Assembly (NCBI RefSeq): GCF_023618015.1
Contig: NZ_JAJKBJ010000003.1
Span: forward strand, 124,001-188,000
Length of the DNA: 64,000 bases
DNA from: Legionella maioricensis
GTDB taxonomy: Bacteria; Pseudomonadota; Gammaproteobacteria; Legionellales; Legionellaceae
Direction: 5' to 3'
A program made the position numbers and the translations under genes. Positions 8,798 to 16,813 of this stretch are shown piece by piece; position 1 is the stretch's first letter; each line of letters opens with the position of its first letter. The notes below the pieces were generated by a model. It worked only from the letters and a program-made list of their open reading frames with translations, searched no databases and was not told the origin of the DNA.

Positions 8798-9142
8798 ATG
8801 GAACGAGATCTTAGTAAATGCATGATAGCAATTGCGACAAGTATGAATGCAAAATTCTATCTCAATGATAGATTCGTTAGTCACGAAGAAGTTTTTGTAG
8901 ATACCGGATTATTGCCCGCTATAGCGAAACGGGCGGATCAATTGTGTTCCCTGTGCTTAGGTTATGGATTAGGGGCAACATTTGATGAGGCTGAAGGAGC
9001 ATTACTGGGGATACGAGTTGTATTTGATGAGGTAACCCCAAATGTTTTGCGGTTATTGTGTATGACTGACGTTTTGAATGAGTTAATTCAAGGTGGTCCC
9101 AGTAAAGATTACACTCCCTTGGATGAGTTAATGTATGACTAA
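8798..9142 (+). CDS. icmS: Dot/Icm type IV adaptor chaperone IcmS
   Basis: A 114-residue acidic cytoplasmic protein, the same length as the L. pneumophila IcmS. By family knowledge it pairs with IcmW, binds effectors lacking a strong C-terminal signal, and docks on the C-terminal tail of the coupling ATPase DotL. It begins MERDLSKCMIAIATSMNAKF and ends SKDYTPLDELMYD. No membrane segment is present. It directly follows icmT. The partner icmW is not in this window; in L. pneumophila it lies in the separate dotA region. Confidence 0.95.
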   Translation: MERDLSKCMIAIATSMNAKFYLNDRFVSHEEVFVDTGLLPAIAKRADQLCSLCLGYGLGATFDEAEGALLGIRVVFDEVTPNVLRLLCMTDVLNELIQGGPSKDYTPLDELMYD

Positions 9143-9165
9143 AAAATATGAGTTCAATAATTATT

Positions 9166-9180
9166 GTAAAGAATTCGAAA
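9166..9180 (+). promoter_or_regulatory. Possible CpxR site before icmR
   Basis: GTAAA-GAATT-CGAAA. The CpxR consensus is GTAAA-N5-GTAAA; the first half is perfect and the second matches three of five bases. CpxR is known to activate icmR in L. pneumophila. The site lies about 80 bases before the icmR ATG and 40 bases before a TTTGTTACACT element (9214-9224) that may be the -10 region. Confidence 0.4.
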
Positions 9181-9258
9181 GATATTCACCGTACCATTAA
9201 TGTAGTGATTTAATTTGTTACACTGAACTTAATAAAATAACATGTTTGGAGTTGTAGA

Positions 9259-9648
9259 ATGGCAAATGATGACAGTGCTTCCAATAGATATGGTTTTCTT
9301 AAGCCAGCACATCAGCCTGCGCATCGCTCTACGTTAAGTCGACCAGGAGTAAGCTCTGAATTTGTTCATAGTAAAATACTTGATCGTGTAGAGAAATTAA
9401 TCGCAAGTATAGAACAAACTGTTAAAAATACGATTTTAAAACCTGATACGCCTGCAGCACCTGGACGAACGTCAGGATCTGAATCAATAGGATCTGAATC
9501 AATAGGATCTGAATCAATAAAAGAACAACTGCAAAGTATAAAGACTGATTCTCCAGATTATAAACAGGAAGGTATCATGGTTTTAAGAGAATGTGTCTCC
9601 CTGGTAGACGGACAATTAAACAACATAAACCATAAATTGAATCCCTAA
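9259..9648 (+). CDS. icmR: IcmR / FIR-type chaperone of IcmQ
   Basis: A 129-residue protein in the icmR position, between icmS and icmQ. In Legionella this slot holds IcmR or one of the hypervariable functional homologues (FIR); they share little sequence but all bind IcmQ and block its self-association. Here residues 30-60 (SEFVHSKILDRVEKLIASIEQT) and the C-terminal third are likely amphipathic helices, matching the helical IcmQ-binding region expected of the family. The middle is Pro/Ser/Gly-rich and includes three GSESI repeats. The N-terminus is polar. The assignment rests on position and character, not on clear similarity. Confidence 0.75.
   Translation: MANDDSASNRYGFLKPAHQPAHRSTLSRPGVSSEFVHSKILDRVEKLIASIEQTVKNTILKPDTPAAPGRTSGSESIGSESIGSESIKEQLQSIKTDSPDYKQEGIMVLRECVSLVDGQLNNINHKLNP
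9475..9519 (+). repeat. Three perfect 15-base tandem repeats in icmR
   Basis: GGATCTGAATCAATA is repeated three times without change, encoding GSESI-GSESI-GSESI. The unit is in frame, so copy-number change would lengthen or shorten the linker without breaking the gene. Confidence 0.97.
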
Positions 9649-9697
9649 TTTATCACGTTAAAAACAATTTCTTACGCCGCATTTTGCTAAATGCTGT

Positions 9698-9703
9698 TAT
9701 ACT
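9698..9703 (+). promoter_or_regulatory. TATACT element before icmQ
   Basis: TATACT sits 60 bases before the icmQ ATG in GCTGTTATACTTCATT. It matches the -10-like element described for icm/dot promoters and suggests icmQ can be transcribed separately from icmR. Confidence 0.4.
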
Positions 9704-9762
9704 TCATTTATATTCTTTTTAATTTTGGGTGTTGTGCCCTATGACTATAAAGTATTAATGTT

Positions 9763-10335
9763 ATGAAAGATCAACTCTCTGATGAACAAAATGAGGCTAT
9801 TTTAAAGGCATTGAATGATGCTATCGAAAAGGGACCATGGGAGCAGTCAACTTTTCTGAGAGTAATTGGCAAGAATTTAATTGAAATACGTGATGACTTC
9901 CTAAAGCAATTAGGAGCAAACAGTCAAGCTCAATTAAAAGCCGAGTCTCATTTAGCTAATCGCATTGCGTTGAGAAGTGGTCAGCAGGAAGTATTTATTT
10001 CTTTGTACTCCTCCGACGGCATTAATATCCAATCTTGGGAGCGAATCGTCTATAATTTGCCCAAGCAAATGATTTCCAGGCCAATTTATGCTGATGAAGA
10101 AGACGTCAAGGCCGTATTAAAAACTAAAGAAAATAAGCAAAATGAAGCCTATGTCGCTATATACATTAATCAATCGGATATTCTGCCTCTTTCGCAGGAT
10201 AAAGCATCTGTAGATAAATTAGGCAAAGTGTTATTAAGTTTAAAGGATAAATCACTAAATTTAGATAATATCAGTCGTTTTGTCCATATAAGTGGAATTT
10301 ATCGATATGCTAATGGACGTTTAGTGAAAAATTGA
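9763..10335 (+). CDS. icmQ: Dot/Icm protein IcmQ
   Basis: A 190-residue cytoplasmic/membrane-associating protein, one residue shorter than the 191 of L. pneumophila. By family knowledge the N-terminal helical part binds IcmR and can insert in membranes, and the C-terminal part has an ADP-ribosyltransferase-like fold that binds NAD. Here the N-terminus (MKDQLSDEQNEAILKALNDA) is helical and charged, and the C-terminal half is mixed (LRSGQQEVFISLYSSDGINI, YVAIYINQSDILP). No signal peptide. It lies 114 bases after icmR, its binding partner. Confidence 0.93.
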   Translation: MKDQLSDEQNEAILKALNDAIEKGPWEQSTFLRVIGKNLIEIRDDFLKQLGANSQAQLKAESHLANRIALRSGQQEVFISLYSSDGINIQSWERIVYNLPKQMISRPIYADEEDVKAVLKTKENKQNEAYVAIYINQSDILPLSQDKASVDKLGKVLLSLKDKSLNLDNISRFVHISGIYRYANGRLVKN

Positions 10336-10437
10336 TGATTTATTTTCTTCTTTAGAGCTTCATATCCTCCTAACAACATCAGAATGTTTTATAATTTATG
10401 AATAGCACGTGAAAATATCGCAAAAAGATACAAGAGC

Positions 10438-10448
10438 GGTATATACTT
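10438..10448 (+). promoter_or_regulatory. icmP promoter -10 region
   Basis: GGTATATACTT, 32 bases before the icmP ATG, identical to the 11 bases before icmT and at almost the same distance from the start codon. Confidence 0.55.
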
Positions 10449-10480
10449 GAACTAAATAATCTTATTAAAAGTTTGCAAAG

Positions 10481-11611
10481 ATGGCTCAGCAACAACAACC
10501 ACAAGGTTCCGATAATGGGATGGCTCCAGTATGGATTATCATCCTGCTATTTTTTACTGGTTATGTTATCTGGGTAACAGGTCATCAACATATTGTTAAA
10601 TTTGTTTTTTTTATTAATATCTGGCAGGCCAAATTTCTTAATTTATTCCTAAACAACCAATTATTAAGCAATCAAATTAGTTTGATGCAAACCATAGATC
10701 CCAGAACAGTGGGATGGGATGATTTAGTTGATATGACTCGGAGCGTAGGCGATTTCATGCGCTATCCAGTAGTCTGTATTATGGTTGTTTTGGCTATAGT
10801 CCTTTATAAATCAAATATAACTTTAAAATTTCGTAGAGCCCATGATATGAAGAGTTTAAGAGCTCAGGAACAGTTCAATTGGCCTGCCATCATGCCTGTT
10901 ATTAAAGAAGATTTAGTGAGCCAAGATGTCAATAAGGGACCGTGGGCTATGGCTTTGACCCCTATGGAGTTTGCTCGTAAATATAAATTGCTAAGAAAAG
11001 ATGATGTCTTGCTGGATAATCCCATACCGGGTCAAGAGATGACTGCAGGAGTTAGGCGTGGGGATGCGAAACGTGTTTTTACCATGCAATTAGGACCTTA
11101 TTGGGATGGATTTGAACATTTGTCTCCCCAGGCTTATGCCTTAGCTGCTGTTTTTATGGCACGAATGAATAGGGACAGGGACGCTGCAAGTAATATTTTA
11201 AAAGTGTTGGATCAAACTTTCGTAGCCGGGAAGCCTGATTTTTCTGTAGCCAAACCCATAATAAAAAAATATCAGGATAGTGAGTTAGTACAGGAAGTGG
11301 TGAGTAAACATGCCTATGTGCTAACCGTAATGGGTTCTTTACTCGAGGCGGCCCGTAACGATGGAGTGGTTCCCAGCTCAGAATTTTTGTGGTTAAAGCC
11401 TGTAGATCGGCGATTATGGTATATGCTTAATTGTATAGGGAGACAAACTCCTTATGCTGAAGTTGGTGGGCCTTTTGCTCATTGGCGCGCTGAGAAGGAA
11501 ATGGGGCGTCGATGTTTGGTACCCATGATAGATGAAGCAATTAGGGCGTTAGAAGTTGCTATTAAAGAAATTAAATTAACACCCCGTCAGATGGAGGAGT
11601 TAGAGCCATGA
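10481..11611 (+). CDS. icmP: Dot/Icm coupling-complex protein DotM (IcmP)
   Basis: A 376-residue inner-membrane protein. Two membrane segments are visible near residues 15-35 (APVWIIILLFFTGYVIWVTG) and 88-110 (YPVVCIMVVLAIVLYKS); the rest is cytoplasmic. In L. pneumophila DotM is part of the coupling complex with DotL and DotN and its cytoplasmic domain recognises acidic Glu-rich signals in some effectors. The pattern fits: a basic cytoplasmic domain starting FRRAHDMKSLRAQEQFNWPA. The last four bases overlap the start of icmO (ATGA), indicating translational coupling with DotL. Confidence 0.96.
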   Translation: MAQQQQPQGSDNGMAPVWIIILLFFTGYVIWVTGHQHIVKFVFFINIWQAKFLNLFLNNQLLSNQISLMQTIDPRTVGWDDLVDMTRSVGDFMRYPVVCIMVVLAIVLYKSNITLKFRRAHDMKSLRAQEQFNWPAIMPVIKEDLVSQDVNKGPWAMALTPMEFARKYKLLRKDDVLLDNPIPGQEMTAGVRRGDAKRVFTMQLGPYWDGFEHLSPQAYALAAVFMARMNRDRDAASNILKVLDQTFVAGKPDFSVAKPIIKKYQDSELVQEVVSKHAYVLTVMGSLLEAARNDGVVPSSEFLWLKPVDRRLWYMLNCIGRQTPYAEVGGPFAHWRAEKEMGRRCLVPMIDEAIRALEVAIKEIKLTPRQMEELEP

Positions 11612-13959
11612 TGCGCGGTATTGATACACGTCACGAATTAGATCCGACCCTTCTTTTAAGGGATACGAGAAGCCTTACCCAAAGATTGGCAGATTTTTTT
11701 GCTGACCCTACTAATATTTCTATTTTACTTTTTACTCTTGCGGCAATTGCCTATTATTTTTCTGAAGCAGCTACCTCGCTTATGATAATTGGCGCTGTAT
11801 TTTTTACATATAGTTTTACTCGTAAGCAAAAACTCCCGTTTCGTCTGCCTCAAATTGCGCGTGTGAAAGATTATAATGATTTAAAGCCCGGTATTAATAA
11901 ACCTAATATCGCTCGAGGTATTGCTTTTTTTGGTAACGATCGGAAGAGTGGAGAGGAGTTGTGGTTCGCTAATGATGATATGCGTACCCATGCGTTAATT
12001 TTTGGCTCCACCGGTAGTGGTAAAACGGAATGTTTGGTATCACTGGCTTATAATGCTCTGGTTCAGGGCAGTGGATTTATTTATGTGGATGGAAAAGGAG
12101 ATAACTCGCTTTATGCTAAAGTTTTTTCTTTAGTGAGAAGTATGGGGCGCGAGGATGATTTGCTGTTAATTAACTTCATGACTGGCGCCCGCGATATAGT
12201 TGGTCCGCAAGAAAAAAGATTATCTAATACTTTGAATCCTTTCTGCCAGGGTTCTTCCAGTATGTTAACGCAGTTGGTTGTCAGCTTGATGGGTTCCTCT
12301 CAAGGGGGCGGTGATGGGGATATGTGGAAAGGTAGAGCTATAGCATTCGTTGAAGCATTAATGCGCTTATTAGTGTATATGCGGGATGACGGTGCAATCC
12401 TTCTAGATGCAAACTCCATTCGAAATTATTTTGATTTAGGCCGATTAGAATCAATAGTTGTTGATAAAGTATTTCCACGTGATGATATGGAAAGTATCAA
12501 TATAGAGCAAGTTCCCAAGCTCGTAACTGACCCATTAAGAAATTATCTTAATACTTTACCAGGATATAACAAAGAGAAAAAAGGAAAACAAGTATCGCAA
12601 GTTTTAGAGCAACACGGCTTTATCACGATGCAGCTGGTGAGAAGTTTCTCATCACTTGCTGATACGTACGGTCATATTATTCGTACTAATTTAGCCGAAG
12701 TAGATTTTAAAGATGTGGTACTGAATAGAAGAATTTTAGTGGTTTTATTACCGGCATTAGAAAAATCACCGGATGAATTATCTAACTTGGGCAAGATTAT
12801 TGTTTCTTCATTAAAAGCAATGATGGCTGCAGGCCTTGGTGAAGAGGTCGAGGGTGATTATCGCGACGTTATTTTACGAAAACCGACAAATGCTCCAACA
12901 CCATATATGTGTATCCTTGATGAGTATGGTTATTACGCAGTTCAAGGTTTTGCCGTGGTTCCTGCTCAAGCAAGATCCCTTGGTTTCTCCGCTATATTTG
13001 CCGGACAAGATTTACCGGCCTTCCAGAAAGCGTCCAAAGAAGAAGCGGCATCAATTGGCGCGAATACAAACATTAAAATTTGTATGAAATTGGAGGACCC
13101 CACCGAAACTTGGGACTTCTTTACTAAAACTGCTGGCGAAGCTTATGTTACGAAGGTCGATTCATTCCAAACAAAAGAGGGTGGTATTTCAAACAGTTAT
13201 ATGGATACAAAAAGCTCTTCTTTTGAAAAAAGAGCTCGGGTCGATCTTCTCGATTTAAAAGAACAAACAGAAGGTGAAGCACATATATTTTTCAAATCAA
13301 AAATTGTTCGTGCTCGCATGTTTTATGCTAATCCGAAACCAGTCAAGCAATTGAAAATCAATCAATTTTTGAAAGTAGAACCACCTCCTGATGATTATTT
13401 GATGAAGTTACAAAAACAATTGGCTTCATTCCAACGAATACTGGATAGTGGTGATTTGAGCATCAATAAAGTAGTAGAAAATGAAGAAATTACTTTAATT
13501 ACCAAGGTATTACGTGAAACCAATATAGAAGAACCAATAGAGCGTGGAGTTGCTGCATTAATCGCATTCCATGGTTATAACGCGCCTGAGCCTGTTGAAG
13601 ATTTGATTGAAGAAGAGGTTGAAGGGGCGTTAACTATATTCAGTGGCTTGCGTATCACGCCCAATTCTCCGCCAATTTTAGCTACCGATAAGGCCGCATT
13701 TGCAGAATCACTACTTCCAATTAATGAAACCAGAAATCAGATGATGATGATAGAGCGATTGGCTGGAGCTAAAGATAAATACGCTGGAACTGTTGCAAAT
13801 GAATTGATAAAAGACTTCCAAATGGCTACGAGCTATCCTCCGGAAGAAAGAGATGCAATTGCTCCTGATGAGTTAACGGAAATAGTAAGAGGTTTATCTG
13901 CAAAAATTGCATTCGAGCGTGAGAAAGCAAAGAAGAAAAGTGAAGAAGAATTGAAGTAA
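11608..13959 (+). CDS. icmO: Dot/Icm type IV coupling ATPase DotL (IcmO)
   Basis: The VirD4-type ATPase that receives substrates at the inner membrane. 783 residues, the same length as in L. pneumophila. Two membrane helices lie near residues 37-75 (NISILLFTLAAIAYYF and LMIIGAVFFTYSF). Walker A is GSTGSGKT at residues 133-140, and MCILDEYGYYAV carries the Walker B acidic residues. The long C-terminal extension after about residue 590 is the part that in L. pneumophila binds DotN, IcmS/IcmW and LvgA. It ends in a highly charged helix (EREKAKKKSEEELK). It overlaps icmP by four bases. Confidence 0.97.
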   Translation: MMRGIDTRHELDPTLLLRDTRSLTQRLADFFADPTNISILLFTLAAIAYYFSEAATSLMIIGAVFFTYSFTRKQKLPFRLPQIARVKDYNDLKPGINKPNIARGIAFFGNDRKSGEELWFANDDMRTHALIFGSTGSGKTECLVSLAYNALVQGSGFIYVDGKGDNSLYAKVFSLVRSMGREDDLLLINFMTGARDIVGPQEKRLSNTLNPFCQGSSSMLTQLVVSLMGSSQGGGDGDMWKGRAIAFVEALMRLLVYMRDDGAILLDANSIRNYFDLGRLESIVVDKVFPRDDMESINIEQVPKLVTDPLRNYLNTLPGYNKEKKGKQVSQVLEQHGFITMQLVRSFSSLADTYGHIIRTNLAEVDFKDVVLNRRILVVLLPALEKSPDELSNLGKIIVSSLKAMMAAGLGEEVEGDYRDVILRKPTNAPTPYMCILDEYGYYAVQGFAVVPAQARSLGFSAIFAGQDLPAFQKASKEEAASIGANTNIKICMKLEDPTETWDFFTKTAGEAYVTKVDSFQTKEGGISNSYMDTKSSSFEKRARVDLLDLKEQTEGEAHIFFKSKIVRARMFYANPKPVKQLKINQFLKVEPPPDDYLMKLQKQLASFQRILDSGDLSINKVVENEEITLITKVLRETNIEEPIERGVAALIAFHGYNAPEPVEDLIEEEVEGALTIFSGLRITPNSPPILATDKAAFAESLLPINETRNQMMMIERLAGAKDKYAGTVANELIKDFQMATSYPPEERDAIAPDELTEIVRGLSAKIAFEREKAKKKSEEELK

Positions 13960-14004
13960 TAATGGCATCAATTCAACGCCAATATATTGAGCTCTAAAAT
14001 CAAT

Positions 14005-14035
14005 AGGGTTGGACGATTTCCTTATCCAACCCTTT
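14005..14035 (+). terminator. Intrinsic terminator after icmO
   Basis: AGGGTTGGA, an 11-base loop and TCCAACCCT form a perfect 9-bp stem followed by TT. It lies 45 bases past the icmO stop and separates the icmPO unit from the icmN-C operon. The T-tract is short. Confidence 0.65.
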
Positions 14036-14211
14036 CACTAAATGTTCACATTATGAGCAATGTTCATAAATAAATTTTTTAAAAAAATAGCAATTTTGTT
14101 AAATTCATTGTAACGTAATGATTTGTATGTTTTTATTATCACTGAGTTAAATTAAAGATAGTTAGACAGCGATAAAACAAAAAGTCTATATTTTGTAAAT
14201 GGGGATGACGG

Positions 14212-14784
14212 TTGAGATCAGTGCTTACTAACTACATAATCGCAATAATCCGTATTCTGGGTTTAATGGCTTTACTACAGGTCAGTGCCTGTCATCGCGG
14301 TGCCGATTACATACCAGATAAAGAATATCCTAAATTACCATGTAAGGTACTTGGTGCTTGCGACGCCACTGTAATGAAATATCTTAAAAAATTCAATAAA
14401 AGAGGGATAAAAGTCATTACAATTGGACAGGATTATCTAATAAGCATCCCTGCAAGTGCGTTATTTGAAGATCAAACGCCGCATTTAAAATGGGCTTCTT
14501 ATGGTTTATTAAATGAAATAGTAATATTTCTTAAGCAATTTCGTAAAGTTGCAATAAATGTAACGAGTTACAGTAGTAAATATGTATCAGTTCATCGAGA
14601 GCGTGCTTTAACATTAGCCCGATCGAGGGTAGTAGGTGAATACCTTTGGTCACAAGGAATTGATAGTCGTTTTGTCTTTACACAAGGATTAGGTAGTGAT
14701 AAACCTATAGTGAGTTACTCTCAGGGCGGTGATACATCACCAAATGCTCGAATAGAAATCACGTTTAGGGATGCTGTTGCATAA
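14212..14784 (+). CDS. icmN: Dot/Icm core-complex lipoprotein DotK (IcmN), OmpA-like
   Basis: A 190-residue outer-membrane lipoprotein. The N-terminal signal ends in the lipobox LQVSAC (Cys about residue 27). The C-terminal half is an OmpA-like peptidoglycan-binding domain: HRERALTLARSRVVGEYLWS, then GLGSDKPIVSYS and NARIEITF. In L. pneumophila DotK anchors the outer-membrane core complex to the cell wall. The start is TTG at 14212, preceded by GGGGA; an in-frame TGA lies two codons upstream, so it cannot be longer, and GTG at 14221 is the alternative. The upstream gap (14036-14211) holds the promoter of the icmN-C operon; I see no clear element. Confidence 0.93.
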   Translation: MRSVLTNYIIAIIRILGLMALLQVSACHRGADYIPDKEYPKLPCKVLGACDATVMKYLKKFNKRGIKVITIGQDYLISIPASALFEDQTPHLKWASYGLLNEIVIFLKQFRKVAINVTSYSSKYVSVHRERALTLARSRVVGEYLWSQGIDSRFVFTQGLGSDKPIVSYSQGGDTSPNARIEITFRDAVA

Positions 14785-14795
14785 TAGAGGATAAA

Positions 14796-15080
14796 ATGAG
14801 TCGCGAAACATGGGCTTTGATTAAAAATAAAAAAAACTTTAATGTTCATATTTACAGACGCGGATTACTTTTGGTTATTATTTCTCTTTTATTGAGTGTT
14901 ATTATTGGGCTGTTGATGTTTTATTTCTATGTAAATCAGCCTGAAAGAGATTATTATGCTACTAGCGGGATAACACCCCCAATTAAGCTTAAATCCATGT
15001 TGGCACCTAATGCATCACCAAATGCATTGCTTCCTCCTGATCCACCAACGGATGATGTGCAAAGGGTTATACCGCAATAA
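14796..15080 (+). CDS. icmM: Dot/Icm protein DotJ (IcmM)
   Basis: A 94-residue inner-membrane protein with one membrane helix (LLLVIISLLLSVIIGLLMFY, about residues 24-46). After the helix it carries ERDYYATSGITPPIK, which matches the corresponding PKYFATSINGRITPLF of DotI. DotJ is a shortened paralogue of DotI lacking the periplasmic domain, and the two form a complex in L. pneumophila. The C-terminal tail is Pro-rich. Spacing to both neighbours is about 11 bases. Confidence 0.94.
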   Translation: MSRETWALIKNKKNFNVHIYRRGLLLVIISLLLSVIIGLLMFYFYVNQPERDYYATSGITPPIKLKSMLAPNASPNALLPPDPPTDDVQRVIPQ

Positions 15081-15092
15081 TTAGAGGATATT

Positions 15093-15731
15093 ATGGCTGA
15101 AGATGCCTTAACTGTTGTTACCTTACGAAATAAATTTTATAAAGATAGTCAGCGTAAGGTTATACTCGCACTACTGATCGCTATTCTGGTTAACCTGGTT
15201 TTGGGGTCTATGTTGGTTTACATTATTACTCATCCGCCAGCCCCTAAATATTTTGCGACGAGTATTAACGGGCGAATTACGCCATTATTTCCTTTGGATC
15301 AGCCAAACCAATCAGATTCAGCTGTATTACAATGGGCAAATCAGGCAGCCATAGCTTCATTTACTTATAATTTTGTTAACTACAGGGATGAGTTGCAGGC
15401 TTCATCCGGATTTTTTACCCCAGAAGGTTGGGATCAATTTCTTAGTGCATTGCAACAGTCTAATAACCTCGACGCAGTAAAGGCGAAGAAGTTAATTGTC
15501 TCGGCCGTAGCGACTCGTGCGCCTATTATTCTCCAAAAGGGAGTTTTAAATGGTAGTTTCTCCTGGAGGGTGCAAATGCCTATTCTGGTAACTTATCAAA
15601 GCGCCAGTGAGTTTACTCAGCAAAACAATGTAGTAACCATGTTGATTACTCGCGTTTCAACCTTAAACTCACCTCGGGGAATAGGTATATCACAATTTGT
15701 AGTTGGACCTGCCAGTGGTGGGGTAAGTTGA
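15093..15731 (+). CDS. icmL: Dot/Icm inner-membrane protein DotI (IcmL)
   Basis: A 212-residue protein with one N-terminal membrane helix (VILALLIAILVNLVLGSMLV, residues 19-40) and a periplasmic domain with the fold of VirB8/TraM by family knowledge. IcmL-family segments include WANQAAIASFTYNFVNYRDE and GFFTPEGWDQFLSALQQS. It forms a ring with DotJ. The last four bases overlap icmK, so the two are translationally coupled. Confidence 0.96.
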   Translation: MAEDALTVVTLRNKFYKDSQRKVILALLIAILVNLVLGSMLVYIITHPPAPKYFATSINGRITPLFPLDQPNQSDSAVLQWANQAAIASFTYNFVNYRDELQASSGFFTPEGWDQFLSALQQSNNLDAVKAKKLIVSAVATRAPIILQKGVLNGSFSWRVQMPILVTYQSASEFTQQNNVVTMLITRVSTLNSPRGIGISQFVVGPASGGVS

Positions 15732-16810
15732 TTATGAGAAATATGTATCAGTTATTTAAAAGGTGTCAGATAGTTGCAATGGTTTCTTTGATGGCAGGTA
15801 ATGTCTATGCTGCCAATCAAACCGATGATGCCCAACAAGCCTTACAGCAATTACGGTTATTGCAACAGCGCCTTTCCCAGAATCAGGGCCCCGAGACTCA
15901 ATCTGCTGGCGATGCGAATGCTAACACCACTGCGAATCCCAGACCTCCAGGGCCCACACAACCCACTCAAAATAGTAATCAGGCCAATCGTGGCCAGGGT
16001 CAAGGTGAAGAGCAAGTAATGACTCAAGATGATGTTGAGGTTATTGATAATAAATCATTTAAAGATATGACCCGTAACTTATATCCGTTGACTCCAGAGC
16101 AAATTGTTCGCTTAAAACAAATCTATCAAACCAACGAATATGCTCAAGCGTCAACCGCTGGCACACCACCCAAACCAACGGCTACCTCGCAATTTGTTAA
16201 CTTGTCTCCTGGATCTACTCCTCCAGTGATACGTTTATCTCAAGGATTTGTTTCTTCCTTGGTTTTTCTAGATTCTACAGGTGCTCCCTGGCCCATTGCC
16301 GCTTATGATTTAGGCGATCCATCTGCATTTAATATTCAATGGGATAAAACCAGTAATACCTTAATGATTCAAGCGATGAAATTATATAATTATGGCAACC
16401 TGGCGGTTCGATTAAGAGGTTTGAATACACCAGTGATGTTGACTTTAATACCCGGGCAAAAAGCAGTGGATTATCGAGTCGATTTGCGAGTTCAAGGATT
16501 TGGTCCTAATGCTAAAAGCATGCCTCTGGAGGAGGGAATACCTCCCTCAGCAAATGATTTGCTTCTTCATGTTTTAGATGGCGTGCCACCTCCGGGGAGC
16601 AGTCGCTTGGTAGTGAGTGGTGGAGATGCTCGGGCCTGGCTTTTTGGTGAAAAAATGTATGTGAGAACCAATCTAACTATATTATCACCCGGTTGGTTAG
16701 GCAGTATGACCAGTGCAGATGGGACGCACGCTTATGAAATGCAAAAGTCGCCGGTGCTTTTAGTGTCCTGGCATGGAAAAGTGATGCAACTCAAGGTAGA
16801 AGGGTTATAA
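15728..16810 (+). CDS. icmK: Dot/Icm outer-membrane core protein DotH (IcmK)
   Basis: A 360-residue secreted protein with signal peptide (cleavage near NVYAANQ, residue 29). A Gln/Asn/Pro-rich low-complexity stretch covers roughly residues 35-95. The folded part follows, with VIRLSQGFVSSLVFLDSTGAP and the beta-rich C-terminus (SPVLLVSWHGKVMQLKVEGL). DotH is a VirB9/TraN-like core component that forms the outer-membrane ring with DotC, DotD and DotG. Overlaps icmL by four bases; icmE starts three bases after its stop. Confidence 0.95.
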   Translation: MIMRNMYQLFKRCQIVAMVSLMAGNVYAANQTDDAQQALQQLRLLQQRLSQNQGPETQSAGDANANTTANPRPPGPTQPTQNSNQANRGQGQGEEQVMTQDDVEVIDNKSFKDMTRNLYPLTPEQIVRLKQIYQTNEYAQASTAGTPPKPTATSQFVNLSPGSTPPVIRLSQGFVSSLVFLDSTGAPWPIAAYDLGDPSAFNIQWDKTSNTLMIQAMKLYNYGNLAVRLRGLNTPVMLTLIPGQKAVDYRVDLRVQGFGPNAKSMPLEEGIPPSANDLLLHVLDGVPPPGSSRLVVSGGDARAWLFGEKMYVRTNLTILSPGWLGSMTSADGTHAYEMQKSPVLLVSWHGKVMQLKVEGL

Positions 16811-16813
16811 ACA

